A stretch of 64,000 nucleotides of DNA from Kitasatospora herbaricolor (GCF_030813695.1 NZ_JAUSVA010000002.1:4154001-4218000); one strand, 5' to 3'; positions 34,181 to 42,855 are shown, counted from the first letter of the stretch. Made by a program: numbers and translations. The notes: a model not told the origin generated them from the sequence alone.

Positions 34181-36628
34181 GTGGCCACGGTGACAGATCG
34201 ACAAGGCAGCGGCACGGAGACGGACCGTCCCGCCGGACCGCCCCCGACCGCACCCGCCGGAGCACCCGTCCGCCGGATGGTCGGCGGCACCGACCGGGTG
34301 CGGCAGCCCGCCGCGCTGATCCGGCTGCTGCTCGGCCTGGCCGCGATCTGCCTCACCCTGCTGCTCGCCGACTACGCCCAGGCCACCGCCGGCGGCATGG
34401 ACGCCGACATCGCCCAGGGCGTCGACCTGATCCCGCACGCGGTGTCCCGGATCGCCGGGGCGCTGTCGACCGCCGCCCTGCTGCTCGTCCCCGCCGTCGC
34501 CGGCGCCCGGCTGCTGCTCGGCCACGACCGCCGGCGCGGACGCCAGCAGGTGGCGGACGGCCTGCTGGCCGCCACCGTGGCGTACGGGCTCTGCGTCGCC
34601 CTCGACCTCTGGATCGACGGCGCCGCCCCGGCCTCCCTGCTGGACGCCCTCACCCACCCGCTGCCCGACGGCCCCGGCCACACCGAGCCGGTCTACGGCT
34701 ACCTGGCGCCGGTGCTGGCCTTCCTGATCGCCGCGGGCGCCCGCGACCGCCACCGGCCCCGGGTCGCCTTCGCCCTCTCCGGCGTGGCCGGCCTGCTCAG
34801 CGGGTACGCCGGCCCGCTCTCGCTGCTGCTCGGCCTGCTGATCGGCGCCACCGTGGCGCACGGCACGCTGTACGCCGTCGGGGTCCCGGACCCGCGGCCC
34901 CGGCCGGCCGCGCTGGCGCTCAGCCTGCGCCAGGTCGGGCTTCGCCCGCGCACCATCACGCCGTCCGGCCCGGACCGCTACCTGGTCGGGCAGGACGACG
35001 GCCGACCCGACCTGGACGTGCTGCTGCTGGACCGGCAGGCCCTGGTCGCCGCGCTGTTCCAGCGGGTCTGGCGCCGGCTGCGGCTGCGCACCGCCCCGCA
35101 CCCGCGGGTGCTGCGCTCGCTGCGCACCGGCCTGGAGCACGAGGCACTGGTCTCGTACGCGGCGGTGGCGGCCGGGGTCCGCACCCGCCGGGTCGTCGCC
35201 AGTGCCGAACTCGGCCCGGACGCCGCCCTGGTCGCGTACGAGCACGTGCCCGGCCGGGCGCTCGACCTGCTCGCCGACGAGGAGCTGACCGAGGAGCTGC
35301 TCGCGGACGTCTGGGCCCAGTTCAAGCTGCTGCAGACCCGGCGGATCTCGCACCGGGCACTCGTCCCCGCGGCCGTCGTGGTGGCCGAGTGCGGGGCCGT
35401 CCACCTGGTCGACCTGGCGGACGGCGACATCGCGGCCAGCGACCTCGTGCTGCGGGCCGACACCGCGCAACTGCTCACCACCCTCGCCCTGCGGACCGGC
35501 GCCGAGCGGGCGGTCGGCTCCGCCGTCGCGGTGCTGGGCCCGGCCGCCGTCGGCGCGGCCCTGCCGCTGCTCCAGCCGATAGCGCTGGCCCGGCAGACCA
35601 GGGCCGCCCTGAAGCAGCGGCCCGAACTGCTGGAGGCGATCCGGGCCGAGGTGCTGCGTACCCGCCCGCAGGCGGCGGTCCGGGCCGTGCGGCTGGAGCG
35701 GCTGCGGCCGCGCACCCTGCTGGCCGTGGTCGGCGGGGTGGTGGCGGGCTGCCTGCTGCTGCCGCAGTTCTTCACCACCGACCACAACCCGATCGCCACC
35801 CTGGCCGGCGCCGACCCGGGCTGGATGACCCTGGCCGTGCTCCTCGCCGCCGCCAGCCATGTCGCCGCGACCGTCGGCTTCGTCGGCTTCGTGCCCGAGC
35901 GGGTGAACCTCTGGCACGCCCTGCTGGCCCAGGTGGCCGGCTGCTTCGTCAAGATCGTCTCGCCCGGCGGGGTCGGCGGGATCGCCCTGAACACCCGCTT
36001 CCTGCAGCGCTCGGGCGTCCCGACCCCGCAGGCCCTGTCCAGCGTGGGCGTCGGCCAGCTGCTCGGCCTGATCCTGCACCTGCTGCAGCTCGGCGCCTTC
36101 GTCTACCTGCTGGGGAACGACCCCGGCTCCGAACTGGACGCGCTGCCGACCCTGGTCGGCGGGCTGGCCGGGGCAGCCGTGCTGCTCAGCCTGGTCGCGG
36201 CCGTCCCGCCGGCCCGGCGCTGGCTCGCCGCCCGGCTCCGCCCGCTCACCTCCGAGGTGCTGCCCCGGCTGCTCGACCTGCTGCGCAGCCCCGGGCGGCT
36301 GAGCGCCGGGATCGCCGGGCAGCTGCTCGTCTCGCTCTGCTTCGTGGCCTGCCTGTACTGCTGCGCGCAGGCCGTCGACAGCCGCCCGAGCTTCGCCTCG
36401 GTCGCGGTGGTGCTGCTGGTCGGCAACGCCGTGGGCAGCGCCGCGCCGACCCCGGGCGGCGCGGGCTGGATCGAGCTGACCCTGCCCCGGATGCTGGTGG
36501 CGACCGCCGCGATGGACAGCGGCTCGGCGGTGGCCGCGGTGGTGCTGTACCGCCTGCTGACCTTCCTGCTGCCGGTCCTGCCCGGCTGGGCGGCCTTCGC
36601 CTGGCTGCAGCGGCGCAAGGCGCTCTGA
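34181..36628 (+). CDS. MprF/LPG-flippase-like multipass membrane protein
   Basis: The protein is about 815 aa. An N-terminal block has about seven membrane segments (LIRLLLGLAAICLTLLLADY and following). A cytoplasmic middle of about 270 residues resembles a degenerate kinase-like domain (DRYLVGQDDGRPDLDVLLLD, YEHVPGRALDLLADEELTEE, VVAECGAVHLVDLADGD). The C-terminal block is the lysylphosphatidylglycerol synthase transmembrane region (TIGR00374/UPF0104), with KIVSPGGVGGIALNTRFLQR and GSAAPTPGGAGWIELTLPRM. It probably moves a lipid across the membrane or modifies the envelope. GTG 34181 is chosen for the GGGAG 8 bp upstream; an ATG at 34166 is possible. Confidence 0.85.
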   Translation: MATVTDRQGSGTETDRPAGPPPTAPAGAPVRRMVGGTDRVRQPAALIRLLLGLAAICLTLLLADYAQATAGGMDADIAQGVDLIPHAVSRIAGALSTAALLLVPAVAGARLLLGHDRRRGRQQVADGLLAATVAYGLCVALDLWIDGAAPASLLDALTHPLPDGPGHTEPVYGYLAPVLAFLIAAGARDRHRPRVAFALSGVAGLLSGYAGPLSLLLGLLIGATVAHGTLYAVGVPDPRPRPAALALSLRQVGLRPRTITPSGPDRYLVGQDDGRPDLDVLLLDRQALVAALFQRVWRRLRLRTAPHPRVLRSLRTGLEHEALVSYAAVAAGVRTRRVVASAELGPDAALVAYEHVPGRALDLLADEELTEELLADVWAQFKLLQTRRISHRALVPAAVVVAECGAVHLVDLADGDIAASDLVLRADTAQLLTTLALRTGAERAVGSAVAVLGPAAVGAALPLLQPIALARQTRAALKQRPELLEAIRAEVLRTRPQAAVRAVRLERLRPRTLLAVVGGVVAGCLLLPQFFTTDHNPIATLAGADPGWMTLAVLLAAASHVAATVGFVGFVPERVNLWHALLAQVAGCFVKIVSPGGVGGIALNTRFLQRSGVPTPQALSSVGVGQLLGLILHLLQLGAFVYLLGNDPGSELDALPTLVGGLAGAAVLLSLVAAVPPARRWLAARLRPLTSEVLPRLLDLLRSPGRLSAGIAGQLLVSLCFVACLYCCAQAVDSRPSFASVAVVLLVGNAVGSAAPTPGGAGWIELTLPRMLVATAAMDSGSAVAAVVLYRLLTFLLPVLPGWAAFAWLQRRKAL

Positions 36629-36636
36629 ACGACGGA

Positions 36637-36666
36637 GTGGCCCCGGACGGGTCCGTCCGGGGCCAC
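36637..36666. terminator. bidirectional terminator
   Basis: GTGGCCCCGGACGG and CCGTCCGGGGCCAC form a perfect 14-bp stem with a 2-nt loop between convergent genes, 8 bp after the flippase stop codon. Confidence 0.85.
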
Positions 36667-36689
36667 GGTGCGGTTCGGCGCGCCCGGCC

Positions 36690-38246
36690 CTACCGCTTCA
36701 GGCCGTCCAGCAGGTCCTTCGACGAGATCACGTCCCCGGCCGGCGGCGCCGCGATGTCGCGGACGGCGCCGTGGTCGCTGTACTCCTCGGTCACGCTGTA
36801 CGCGCCCTGGGACCCGCTGCCGGACTCCCGGGTCCGCAGGACCAGGCCGTCCGTGCCGAGCCAGACGTCGATGTCGGCCCTGTCCAGCCCGTGCGCCCGG
36901 GCGTCCTTGACGAGGTTGTCACGCTCGAACTGCCCGAGCACGGGGCCGGTGTACTCGGCCAGCGTGGAGAGCACCACGGTGCCCCGGTAGTGCTCCGCCG
37001 GGCGGCCGCCGATCTCCTCGGTCGCCACCCAGGCCGCCTCGTCGGTCGCCGCGAGCGCCCCCACGAAGGCCGCCAGGTATCCCTTGGCCTTCGAATCGCC
37101 CGTCCCGCTCTCCAGGCTGAGCCAGCTCTTGCCCACGCTCAGCTCGGCGAGCGCGTAGTAGACACCGCCCGTGACGATCACGTGCTGGTGGCCGTCCTTG
37201 TCGATGAGGGTCTTCGGGTTGCCCCAGGTCTCGATGTCGGAGGCGGTGATGGAGAGGGCGGACGTCCCGGACTGCTGGAAGGCCAGTACGGCCCGCTCGC
37301 CGGAGCCCTCCGGCCCGGTCCGGTTGGTCCGGTACGAGGTCAGCTGCTGGGCCCGGACCACCGCGTCCTCCAAGGACTCGGCGGCGTCGTGCGTCGGGGT
37401 CTGCGGCCCGGCCGACCGCGCCTTGGGGTCCCGCACGATGTCCTTCCTGGCCGGCGCCTCGATCTTGGGCGCACCGCCCAGCTCCGACCAGCGCAGGACC
37501 ACCGGGGCGCTCCCCTCCGCCGCCAGCGACGTCCGCCCGGCCTGGACGAAGTACAGCTTGACGCTGACGAGTTCGTGCCTGTCGTTGATCGCGAACTCGG
37601 CCGTGAGCGTCCGGGCCTTCTCCGGCGGCTCCTTCGACAGTTCCTTGGGCCGCAGGGCGAAGGTGCGGTCCGGTTCCACGCCGGCCGCGCCCAGGGCCGC
37701 CATCAGCGAGCGGCCGTCCAGCACGCTGCGGTAGCGGCGGGTCCCCTTGTCCTCGGGTGCCCCGTCGCGGGCCGTGCTGAGCGTCCCGCCCTCGGTGGCC
37801 AGCCGCAGCTGGACCACCGGGTCGAGCAGGTGCGCCAGCACGGTGTTGCGGGTGTCCTGGGCGTCGGTCGCCTGGTCCGCGGAGAGCGGCCGGCTCGCCG
37901 TCCAGTGCTTGCCACCGGACATCTTGACCAGCGCCGGGGGCACCGCCACATAGGTGGCGTCGCCCACCACCCGGACCCGGTAGCCGCCGGCCTTGCTGCT
38001 GCTGACGTCGAGCGCCGAGCCGTTCTTCCAGTCGGCGTAGCCCTTCACGTCCGCGGTGGGGAGATCGCCGGGCGAGTCCATCTCCACCGCACCGTTCCCG
38101 GCCTTCAGCATCACCTCGGCCGAGGCGGCCAGCGCGGCCCGCGCCTCGGCCTCGTCCGAGGTCCCGGCCCCGGTCACGCCGTCACAGGCCGTCAGAGCGC
38201 CCACCAGCGTGGCCCCCATGACGACAGCGGAAAAAAGCGCGCGCAT
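36690..38246 (-). CDS. large lipoprotein with two LppX/LolA-like halves
   Basis: The 518-aa protein begins MRALFSAVVMGATLVGALTAC with a lipobox LTAC, so it is anchored to the outer face of the membrane. The two halves look related: each starts with a helix (AALAASAEVMLKAG; EDAVVRAQQLTSYR), then strands with Asp/Ser-rich turns, and a TxxGxxYxA element (VGDATYVAVP; VTGGVYYALA). This is the curved-sheet plan of LolA/LppX/LprG proteins that carry lipids. Duplication is inferred from pattern only. An in-frame GTG 15 bp upstream is an alternative start. Confidence 0.75.
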   Translation of the reverse strand: MRALFSAVVMGATLVGALTACDGVTGAGTSDEAEARAALAASAEVMLKAGNGAVEMDSPGDLPTADVKGYADWKNGSALDVSSSKAGGYRVRVVGDATYVAVPPALVKMSGGKHWTASRPLSADQATDAQDTRNTVLAHLLDPVVQLRLATEGGTLSTARDGAPEDKGTRRYRSVLDGRSLMAALGAAGVEPDRTFALRPKELSKEPPEKARTLTAEFAINDRHELVSVKLYFVQAGRTSLAAEGSAPVVLRWSELGGAPKIEAPARKDIVRDPKARSAGPQTPTHDAAESLEDAVVRAQQLTSYRTNRTGPEGSGERAVLAFQQSGTSALSITASDIETWGNPKTLIDKDGHQHVIVTGGVYYALAELSVGKSWLSLESGTGDSKAKGYLAAFVGALAATDEAAWVATEEIGGRPAEHYRGTVVLSTLAEYTGPVLGQFERDNLVKDARAHGLDRADIDVWLGTDGLVLRTRESGSGSQGAYSVTEEYSDHGAVRDIAAPPAGDVISSKDLLDGLKR

Positions 38247-38413
38247 GACCCAACCCCCCACGTTCCGCGGGCCCCAGGCCCGGTCGGCCCGATCCTGCCA
38301 GAGCGTTTGAACGGGTTCAAACCGATTCGGTCCGGCCGGGCGGGGGGAACCCGGCAGGTACCCGGCAGGTCGGAGGGCAATCGGGACGTATCGGCGGCGC
38401 GCGCCGCGCGGTG

Positions 38414-38608
38414 TCAGCGGTACTCGTCCTCGTCCAGCATGACCACCCGGGCCTGCTCCGCCGCGTCGGCGACGTCGGTCGCCGGGTCCGCCCCCAGTGC
38501 GCGGCGCTCCACCAGCTCGTCGTACTCGTCGGCCTCCGGGTCGTCCTCAGCCGGCTCGTCGACCTCGGCGGCGACCTCGTCCACGTAGTCCTCGGGATTC
38601 TGCGGCAT
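38414..38608 (-). CDS. small acidic hypothetical protein
   Basis: The 64-aa protein (MPQNPEDYVDEVAAEVDEPA...) is dominated by Asp, Glu and Ala and ends VVMLDEDEYR. It is probably cytoplasmic and disordered. The ATG lies in a short clear frame inside a longer open frame that is antisense to the next gene. No known family. Confidence 0.6.
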   Translation of the reverse strand: MPQNPEDYVDEVAAEVDEPAEDDPEADEYDELVERRALGADPATDVADAAEQARVVMLDEDEYR

Positions 38609-38950
38609 GGTGTCGTCCTCGCTGCTGGGAGCCTCACCCGGACCCTGCTGGGCCCTGCCTGACGGGGCCCTTGAAGTATCCGTCCGCAGCGCCCCGGACG
38701 CGACGCCTCGCCCGGGCGTGGGCGTGTTGCGGGGCCCGGAACGGGGCGCCGGGCGACAGGCCCCAGGGGGCGGCGCGGGGTGCCCGGAAGCGGCGGAAAA
38801 GTTTTCTGAATCCACCTGCAACCCCTCGGGGGGATGCACGTCTATCAGGGTGAGGGCCAGCGAGGCGGACCGGCGGGAAGCCGGGGAGCAGGGCCGGCCG
38901 CCTCGTCGAGTCAAAAACTTCCGAGACCACTTCCCAGGGGGATCTGCATC
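38609..38950. other. 342-bp divergent leader region
   Basis: The region contains the candidate ECF promoter at 38818-38844, an AT-rich block (GGAAAAGTTTTCTGAATCC, 38795-38813), and a 5' leader of about 100 nt before the lipoprotein ATG. The leader shows no obvious riboswitch-like fold. Confidence 0.5.
38818..38844 (+). promoter_or_regulatory. candidate ECF-sigma promoter of the lipoprotein gene
   Basis: GCAACC (38818-38823) and CGTCTA (38839-38844) are spaced by 15 bp, close to the GGAACY-N15/16-CGTC pattern recognised by many ECF sigma factors. It lies about 107 bp before the ATG at 38951. Confidence 0.45.
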
Positions 38951-40213
38951 ATGAACGCGTCCGTTATCAACCGCTTTGCGAAGATCGTCACCGCCGGCTC
39001 CGCCAAGGGCCGCTCCCGCCGCCTGGCCCTCACCCTGCCGCTCGCCGCCGTCATCGCCACCGGCGCCGTCGGCTGCACCCCCGACACCTCCACCGACGCC
39101 GCGCCGAGCGCCGCACCCACCCTCAGCGCCCCCGCCGCCGCCACCGCCCCGAGCACCCCCGCGCCGTCCGCGACCACCTCGGTGCCCGCCGCCACCCCGG
39201 CCGCGACCCCCACCGCCGAGACCCCGGCCCCGGCGCCCGCGCCGAGCACCACCACCCCGGCCCCCGCCGCCAAGGCCCCCGCCGCGGCGGCCAAGACGCC
39301 GGCGAGCGTGGTCAAGCCCGGCGGCGGAATCGAGATCCGCTTCGACGGCCTCAACCCCGGCCAGAGGATCGAGGCCGGCGGCGGCACCGTCGCCTTCTCC
39401 GTCACCTGGACCAACACCGGCACCAAGCGCTACGACAGCGTCGTCCCCGTCGTCGCCTCCCAGCAGTACGACGGCGCCGCATGCGGATTCATCGGCCGGA
39501 TGGCCGGCGGCACCATCGAGCGCAAGGAAGGCAACACCTGGAAGCAGTTCCCGCTCAGCCAGGGCACCGGCATGGACTACGTGATGGGCGGCCGGTCCGC
39601 CACCTTCCCGCTCCCCTCCGGCGCCAGCCGCACCATCCAGTACCGCATCCACCTCGACGCCGACAACGGCCCCGGCACCCTGCCCGTCGAAGCCGCCGCC
39701 TACGACTCCGTCACCACCATCAAGCAGATCGCCACGAAGAAGGTCGTCGACACCAAGGTCGTCGACACCCACATGCCCAAGGTCACCGTCTCCGGCGGCC
39801 CGGGCGCCCTGGTCGTCGGCAAGCAGGCCGCCCAGTACACCGTGAAGGTCACCAACCCCACCAAGGCCGCGTTCCGCCAGGTGACCCCCACGATCAGCCT
39901 GCCCAACGTGGTCGACCCGAAGTCCGGCGACTACACCAAGCACTTCATCGAGGCCGCCGACCTCGTCGTCGAGGTCCAGGACCACGGCCAGTGGCGCCCC
40001 GTCACCGTCGACCACGACTGCAACGACAACCTCGCCATCAACGCCGACTCCCTGCAGCGTGCCCTGCCCGCCGGTGCCACCACCGAATACACCTTCCGGA
40101 TCGGCGTCGACAAGGGCTGGACCACCGGCAACAAGTTCAACCTCTCCTTCGGCGCCACCGCCGACCAGCACCGCGCCACCGCCGTCAAGATCACCCCCAC
40201 CGTCACCGGCTGA
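38951..40213 (+). CDS. secreted lipoprotein with Thr/Pro stalk
   Basis: The 420-aa protein has a long basic n-region, a hydrophobic stretch (LALTLPLAAVIATG) and a lipobox AVGC near residue 40. An 80-residue Ala/Pro/Thr stalk follows, then two beta-rich Ig-like segments (IEAGGGTVAFSVTWTNTGTK; KQAAQYTVKVTNPTKAAFRQ) of the kind seen in DUF11/CARDB-like surface proteins. It is probably displayed outside the membrane. A possible ECF promoter lies upstream and a 20-bp terminator hairpin follows. Confidence 0.8.
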   Translation: MNASVINRFAKIVTAGSAKGRSRRLALTLPLAAVIATGAVGCTPDTSTDAAPSAAPTLSAPAAATAPSTPAPSATTSVPAATPAATPTAETPAPAPAPSTTTPAPAAKAPAAAAKTPASVVKPGGGIEIRFDGLNPGQRIEAGGGTVAFSVTWTNTGTKRYDSVVPVVASQQYDGAACGFIGRMAGGTIERKEGNTWKQFPLSQGTGMDYVMGGRSATFPLPSGASRTIQYRIHLDADNGPGTLPVEAAAYDSVTTIKQIATKKVVDTKVVDTHMPKVTVSGGPGALVVGKQAAQYTVKVTNPTKAAFRQVTPTISLPNVVDPKSGDYTKHFIEAADLVVEVQDHGQWRPVTVDHDCNDNLAINADSLQRALPAGATTEYTFRIGVDKGWTTGNKFNLSFGATADQHRATAVKITPTVTG

Positions 40214-40227
40214 CCCCCGCCCCAGCA

Positions 40228-40276
40228 CGACGGCGCGGGCCGGCCCCCGAAATCAAGGGGCCGGCCCGCGCCGTCG
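40228..40276. terminator. 20-bp stem terminator
   Basis: CGACGGCGCGGGCCGGCCCC and its exact complement close a 9-nt AT-rich loop (CGAAATCAA) 14 bp after the lipoprotein stop. It also faces the convergent DUF397 gene. Confidence 0.92.
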
Positions 40277-40289
40277 CTTGCGTCCGGGT

Positions 40290-40535
40290 TCAGGGCGCGC
40301 CGAACTCGCCGTCGGCGACGGCGCGCACGAAGTCGGTCCAGGCGTCCGGAGAGACGGCGATGCTGACATCGGGGTTCTTGGTATCGCCGACCATCACGAG
40401 ATCGTGAGTGGCGACGAAAGTCGTGGCGATGCGGACGCAGTCGCCCTGGCCCTGGGCATCACTGTGGCTGCTCTTGAACCACTGCGCGGCCGCGGGGTCG
40501 ATGGCTTCTTCACCTGGGGTGGGAGCAGTGCTCAT
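40290..40535 (-). CDS. DUF397 protein
   Basis: The 81-aa protein carries the DUF397 signature WFKSSHSDAQGQGDCVRIAT and PDVSIAVSPDAWTDFVRAV. DUF397 proteins are small partners of XRE/DUF5753 regulators in actinomycetes. The ATG overlaps the stop of the upstream regulator gene (ATGA) and has GGAGGAG upstream. Confidence 0.93.
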   Translation of the reverse strand: MSTAPTPGEEAIDPAAAQWFKSSHSDAQGQGDCVRIATTFVATHDLVMVGDTKNPDVSIAVSPDAWTDFVRAVADGEFGAP

Positions 40536-41380
40536 GCTCGAAACTCCTCCATTGCACGTCGGAGCCACGCTCTCGACTCCTGCGGCGACATGGCTGCCGC
40601 TTGCAGGAAATCGTAGGTCAGCGCGATCTCGGCCACCTCCTGCGGGGACTCGACGAGTTGGCCGACCACATAGCCCTCGACGTAGGCAGCGCGCGGTGCG
40701 TCCACGAAGTCGAGCAGCGTAATCGATCCGGCCATGCTGCCGTGACCGCCCGCCGCAAAGGGAAGCACCTGAACCACGGCGTCGGGACCCGCAGTCAGTT
40801 CCAGCACATGGTCGATCTGATCCCGCATCGTCTTGGGGTCACCGACCGGTCGCCGCACGACCACCTCATCCAGGACCACCCAGATGTGCGGCGGCTCGTC
40901 ACCCGCGATGAGCGCCTGACGACTCTCTCGGACGGCCCAGCGTTCCTCGATCTCGCCCGGTGTGGCCCTCGGCAGTCCGAGTTCCAGCAGCCGCTTGCCG
41001 TATCCACCCGTCTGCCAGAGTCCGGGGAAGGCCCCGTTGGCAAACTTCCGTTGAGCCGATGCCAGCGCTTCCAACTCCATGAACCGACGCGACCAGTCAG
41101 GAAAGGATTCACGAAGTACGAGGCGATGGAGGTGACCGAAGATGCCGTCCGTCCCGAACGTGGCGTCCAGCTTGGCCGGCAGGTCCGGCGGAATCGCACG
41201 GTCGGCGGTTTCCACGTTCGACAGATGGGTTTTGCTGTAACTGATTTGGGACGAGAGGTTGTCGAGCGACAGCCCCTGGCGCTTGCGCGTCACGCGAAGC
41301 TGAAATCCGAAGAGGTCCCGGACGGATCGTTCCGGCCGAAGCTCTCGCTCATGGGCTGCCATGTCTGTTCGAACCCCCAT
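40532..41380 (-). CDS. XRE regulator with DUF5753 domain
   Basis: The protein is about 282 aa: an N-terminal helix-turn-helix (LRVTRKRQGLSLDNLSSQIS YSKTHLSNVETADRAIP) and a C-terminal DUF5753 domain (LVLRESFPDWSRRFMELEAL, FPGLWQTGGYGKRLLELGLP, VLPFAAGGHGSMAGSITLLD). It pairs with the DUF397 gene, the WhiJ-like arrangement known to act in streptomycete development and antibiotic control. ATG 41380 or 41362 may start it. Its codons are less GC-biased than the neighbours', which may indicate horizontal transfer or relaxed selection. Confidence 0.9.
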   Translation of the reverse strand: MGVRTDMAAHERELRPERSVRDLFGFQLRVTRKRQGLSLDNLSSQISYSKTHLSNVETADRAIPPDLPAKLDATFGTDGIFGHLHRLVLRESFPDWSRRFMELEALASAQRKFANGAFPGLWQTGGYGKRLLELGLPRATPGEIEERWAVRESRQALIAGDEPPHIWVVLDEVVVRRPVGDPKTMRDQIDHVLELTAGPDAVVQVLPFAAGGHGSMAGSITLLDFVDAPRAAYVEGYVVGQLVESPQEVAEIALTYDFLQAAAMSPQESRAWLRRAMEEFRA

Positions 41381-41494
41381 GTTCCCGGTGCCGTTGCGAA
41401 CATGTCGCACCTTCTCAGCGTAGCGCCGGAGCGCGACGCTTGGACTACGGAAAGTAAGGACTGCCGAGTCCAAGACCGCCATGGAGAAACGATC

Positions 41495-41896
41495 ATGACG
41501 ATCCCTCAGCCGGAAGACCAGCAGGCCTACGCGCCCGCCGTCGTCGGCGACCGGAGTCTGCCCGCCTGCCGCTGCCCCGCGAACTGCGGCGGACGGCCGG
41601 AGGCAGGGCTCAGGCTGGTGAGCCCGTACCCGGCCGGACCGGCCTGGGGTGGCCGGGTCGATCCGCCGGCCCACCCGCACCGCCCGTCCAGGCCTGGCGA
41701 ATTGGTTCTGGACACGCTGAACGGGCGGACCGGCGTGTTCATGGACCGGGTCGGCACCGTGGTCTTCCTCCGGCCCGCCGGAGGCGGGGTGGAGTGGGAC
41801 GTGGACGGCCGGTGGCTGGACCGGGTGTCACCGTTCGCGACGCAGCCCGGGGACGCCGTGCGCGATGCGCGAGCTGCGGGCGATGCGGGCCGTTGA
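41495..41896 (+). CDS. hypothetical protein
   Basis: The 133-aa protein (MTIPQPEDQQAYAPAVVGDR...) has a Cys-containing segment CRCPANCGG and a conserved-looking LVLDTLNGRTGVFMDRVGTV VFLRPAGGGVEWDVDGRWLD. GGAGAAA lies 7 bp before the ATG. It is divergent from the XRE/DUF397 pair, a position often taken by a partner of such regulators. No family recognised. Confidence 0.65.
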   Translation: MTIPQPEDQQAYAPAVVGDRSLPACRCPANCGGRPEAGLRLVSPYPAGPAWGGRVDPPAHPHRPSRPGELVLDTLNGRTGVFMDRVGTVVFLRPAGGGVEWDVDGRWLDRVSPFATQPGDAVRDARAAGDAGR

Positions 41897-42101
41897 ACGG
41901 GCGCACGCCATCGCCGCCCGGCTGGCCACCGGCGTCGGCACCGACGTACGGCTCACCAGGACGCCGGCCGGCTACCTGCTGACCGCGCCGGTGCCCGACG
42001 ATCCCGGACAGCAGCTGGCGGCGCTGCCCGCGCTCGGGCTGGCCGACAGGTTCGGGCACTCCAGCCGGGACGGCCTGCTCTGGTGCGCGGTGGACACCTG
42101 A
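41865..42101 (+). CDS. small hypothetical protein
   Basis: The 78-aa protein (MRELRAMRAVERAHAIAARL...) starts 32 bp inside the preceding gene in another frame, suggesting translational coupling. It has a helical N-terminus and a short beta-like end (GYLLTAPVPDDPGQQLAAL ... LLWCAVDT). No clear ribosome site; function unknown. Confidence 0.5.
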   Translation: MRELRAMRAVERAHAIAARLATGVGTDVRLTRTPAGYLLTAPVPDDPGQQLAALPALGLADRFGHSSRDGLLWCAVDT

Positions 42102-42152
42102 GCCGGGGCGTCGGGGTCGGCCGCCATCGAGATTGACCCGTGAAACAGGTGA

Positions 42153-42182
42153 TGGAATGCACCATGCCCGGGGTGCATTCCA
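42153..42182. promoter_or_regulatory. perfect 11-bp inverted repeat upstream of the AhpD-like gene
   Basis: TGGAATGCACC (42153-42163) and GGTGCATTCCA (42172-42182) are exact complements separated by 8 bp. A TAGAGT -10-like element (42187-42192) follows, 7 bp before the ATG. The dyad is a strong operator candidate, but no regulator gene is adjacent. Confidence 0.7.
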
Positions 42183-42199
42183 CTCCTAGAGTTGTCCAC

Positions 42200-42703
42200 A
42201 TGACGATCACCGAGAACACCGCGACCGCCACCGCCACGACCCCCGCCACGGGCCCGGCCCCCGCCGCCCGCGTCAACTACGCCAAGGCCGCCCCGAAGGC
42301 CTTCCGGGCGCTGCTCGCCCTGGACGCCGCCTCCCGGGAGGGTCTGGACCCGGCGCTGGTGGAGCTGGTGCAGATCCGCTCCTCGCTGCTCAACAACTGC
42401 GCGTACTGCCTGGACATGCACATCAAGGACGCCCGCAAGGCCGGCGAGCGCGAGGAGCGGCTCTACCTGCTGTCGGTCTGGCGGGAGGCGCCGGCCGGTC
42501 TGTACAGCGCGAAGGAGCAGGCCGCGCTGGCCCTCACCGAGGCGGTCACCCGGATCGGCGACGGCGTGCCGGACGCGGTGTACGGCCGGGCCGCCGAGGA
42601 GTTCGAGGAGGCGGAGCTGGCCCAGCTGCTCTCGTTGATCTTCACCATCAACACCTGGAACCGGATCGCGATCTCCACCCGGAAGGTGCCCGGCATCGGC
42701 TGA
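42200..42703 (+). CDS. carboxymuconolactone decarboxylase/AhpD-like protein
   Basis: The 167-aa protein has the AhpD-like core SSLLNNCAYCLDMHIKDARK with the redox CxxC and downstream His (about residues 69-76), and the C-terminal INTWNRIAISTRK typical of the CMD family. It is probably a peroxidase or antioxidant rather than a decarboxylase. The start at 42200 lies just after a -10-like TAGAGT, so the mRNA may be leaderless; the upstream ATG at 42140 lies before the operator and is rejected. Confidence 0.9.
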   Translation: MTITENTATATATTPATGPAPAARVNYAKAAPKAFRALLALDAASREGLDPALVELVQIRSSLLNNCAYCLDMHIKDARKAGEREERLYLLSVWREAPAGLYSAKEQAALALTEAVTRIGDGVPDAVYGRAAEEFEEAELAQLLSLIFTINTWNRIAISTRKVPGIG

Positions 42704-42855
42704 CCGGCCTCGGCCCGCCGGCGTCGCCCGGACAGGGCTCTGACCTGCACGGATCCGGGTGGCGGCGGCCGAAGGGTTACGATCAGGGCCGAACACGCAG
42801 GGCCGGCCCGCGCCCACCAGGTGGCCCCAGGCCCTCACGACCCGACGGGGAAATC

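Noticed and set aside
38845..38950. A riboswitch in the lipoprotein leader
   Set aside because: No recognisable conserved riboswitch motif; only short GC-rich stems.
38414..40228. A 604-codon minus-strand frame opposite the lipoprotein gene
   Set aside because: Only its last 64 codons look like a gene; the rest is antisense Gly/Ala repeats.
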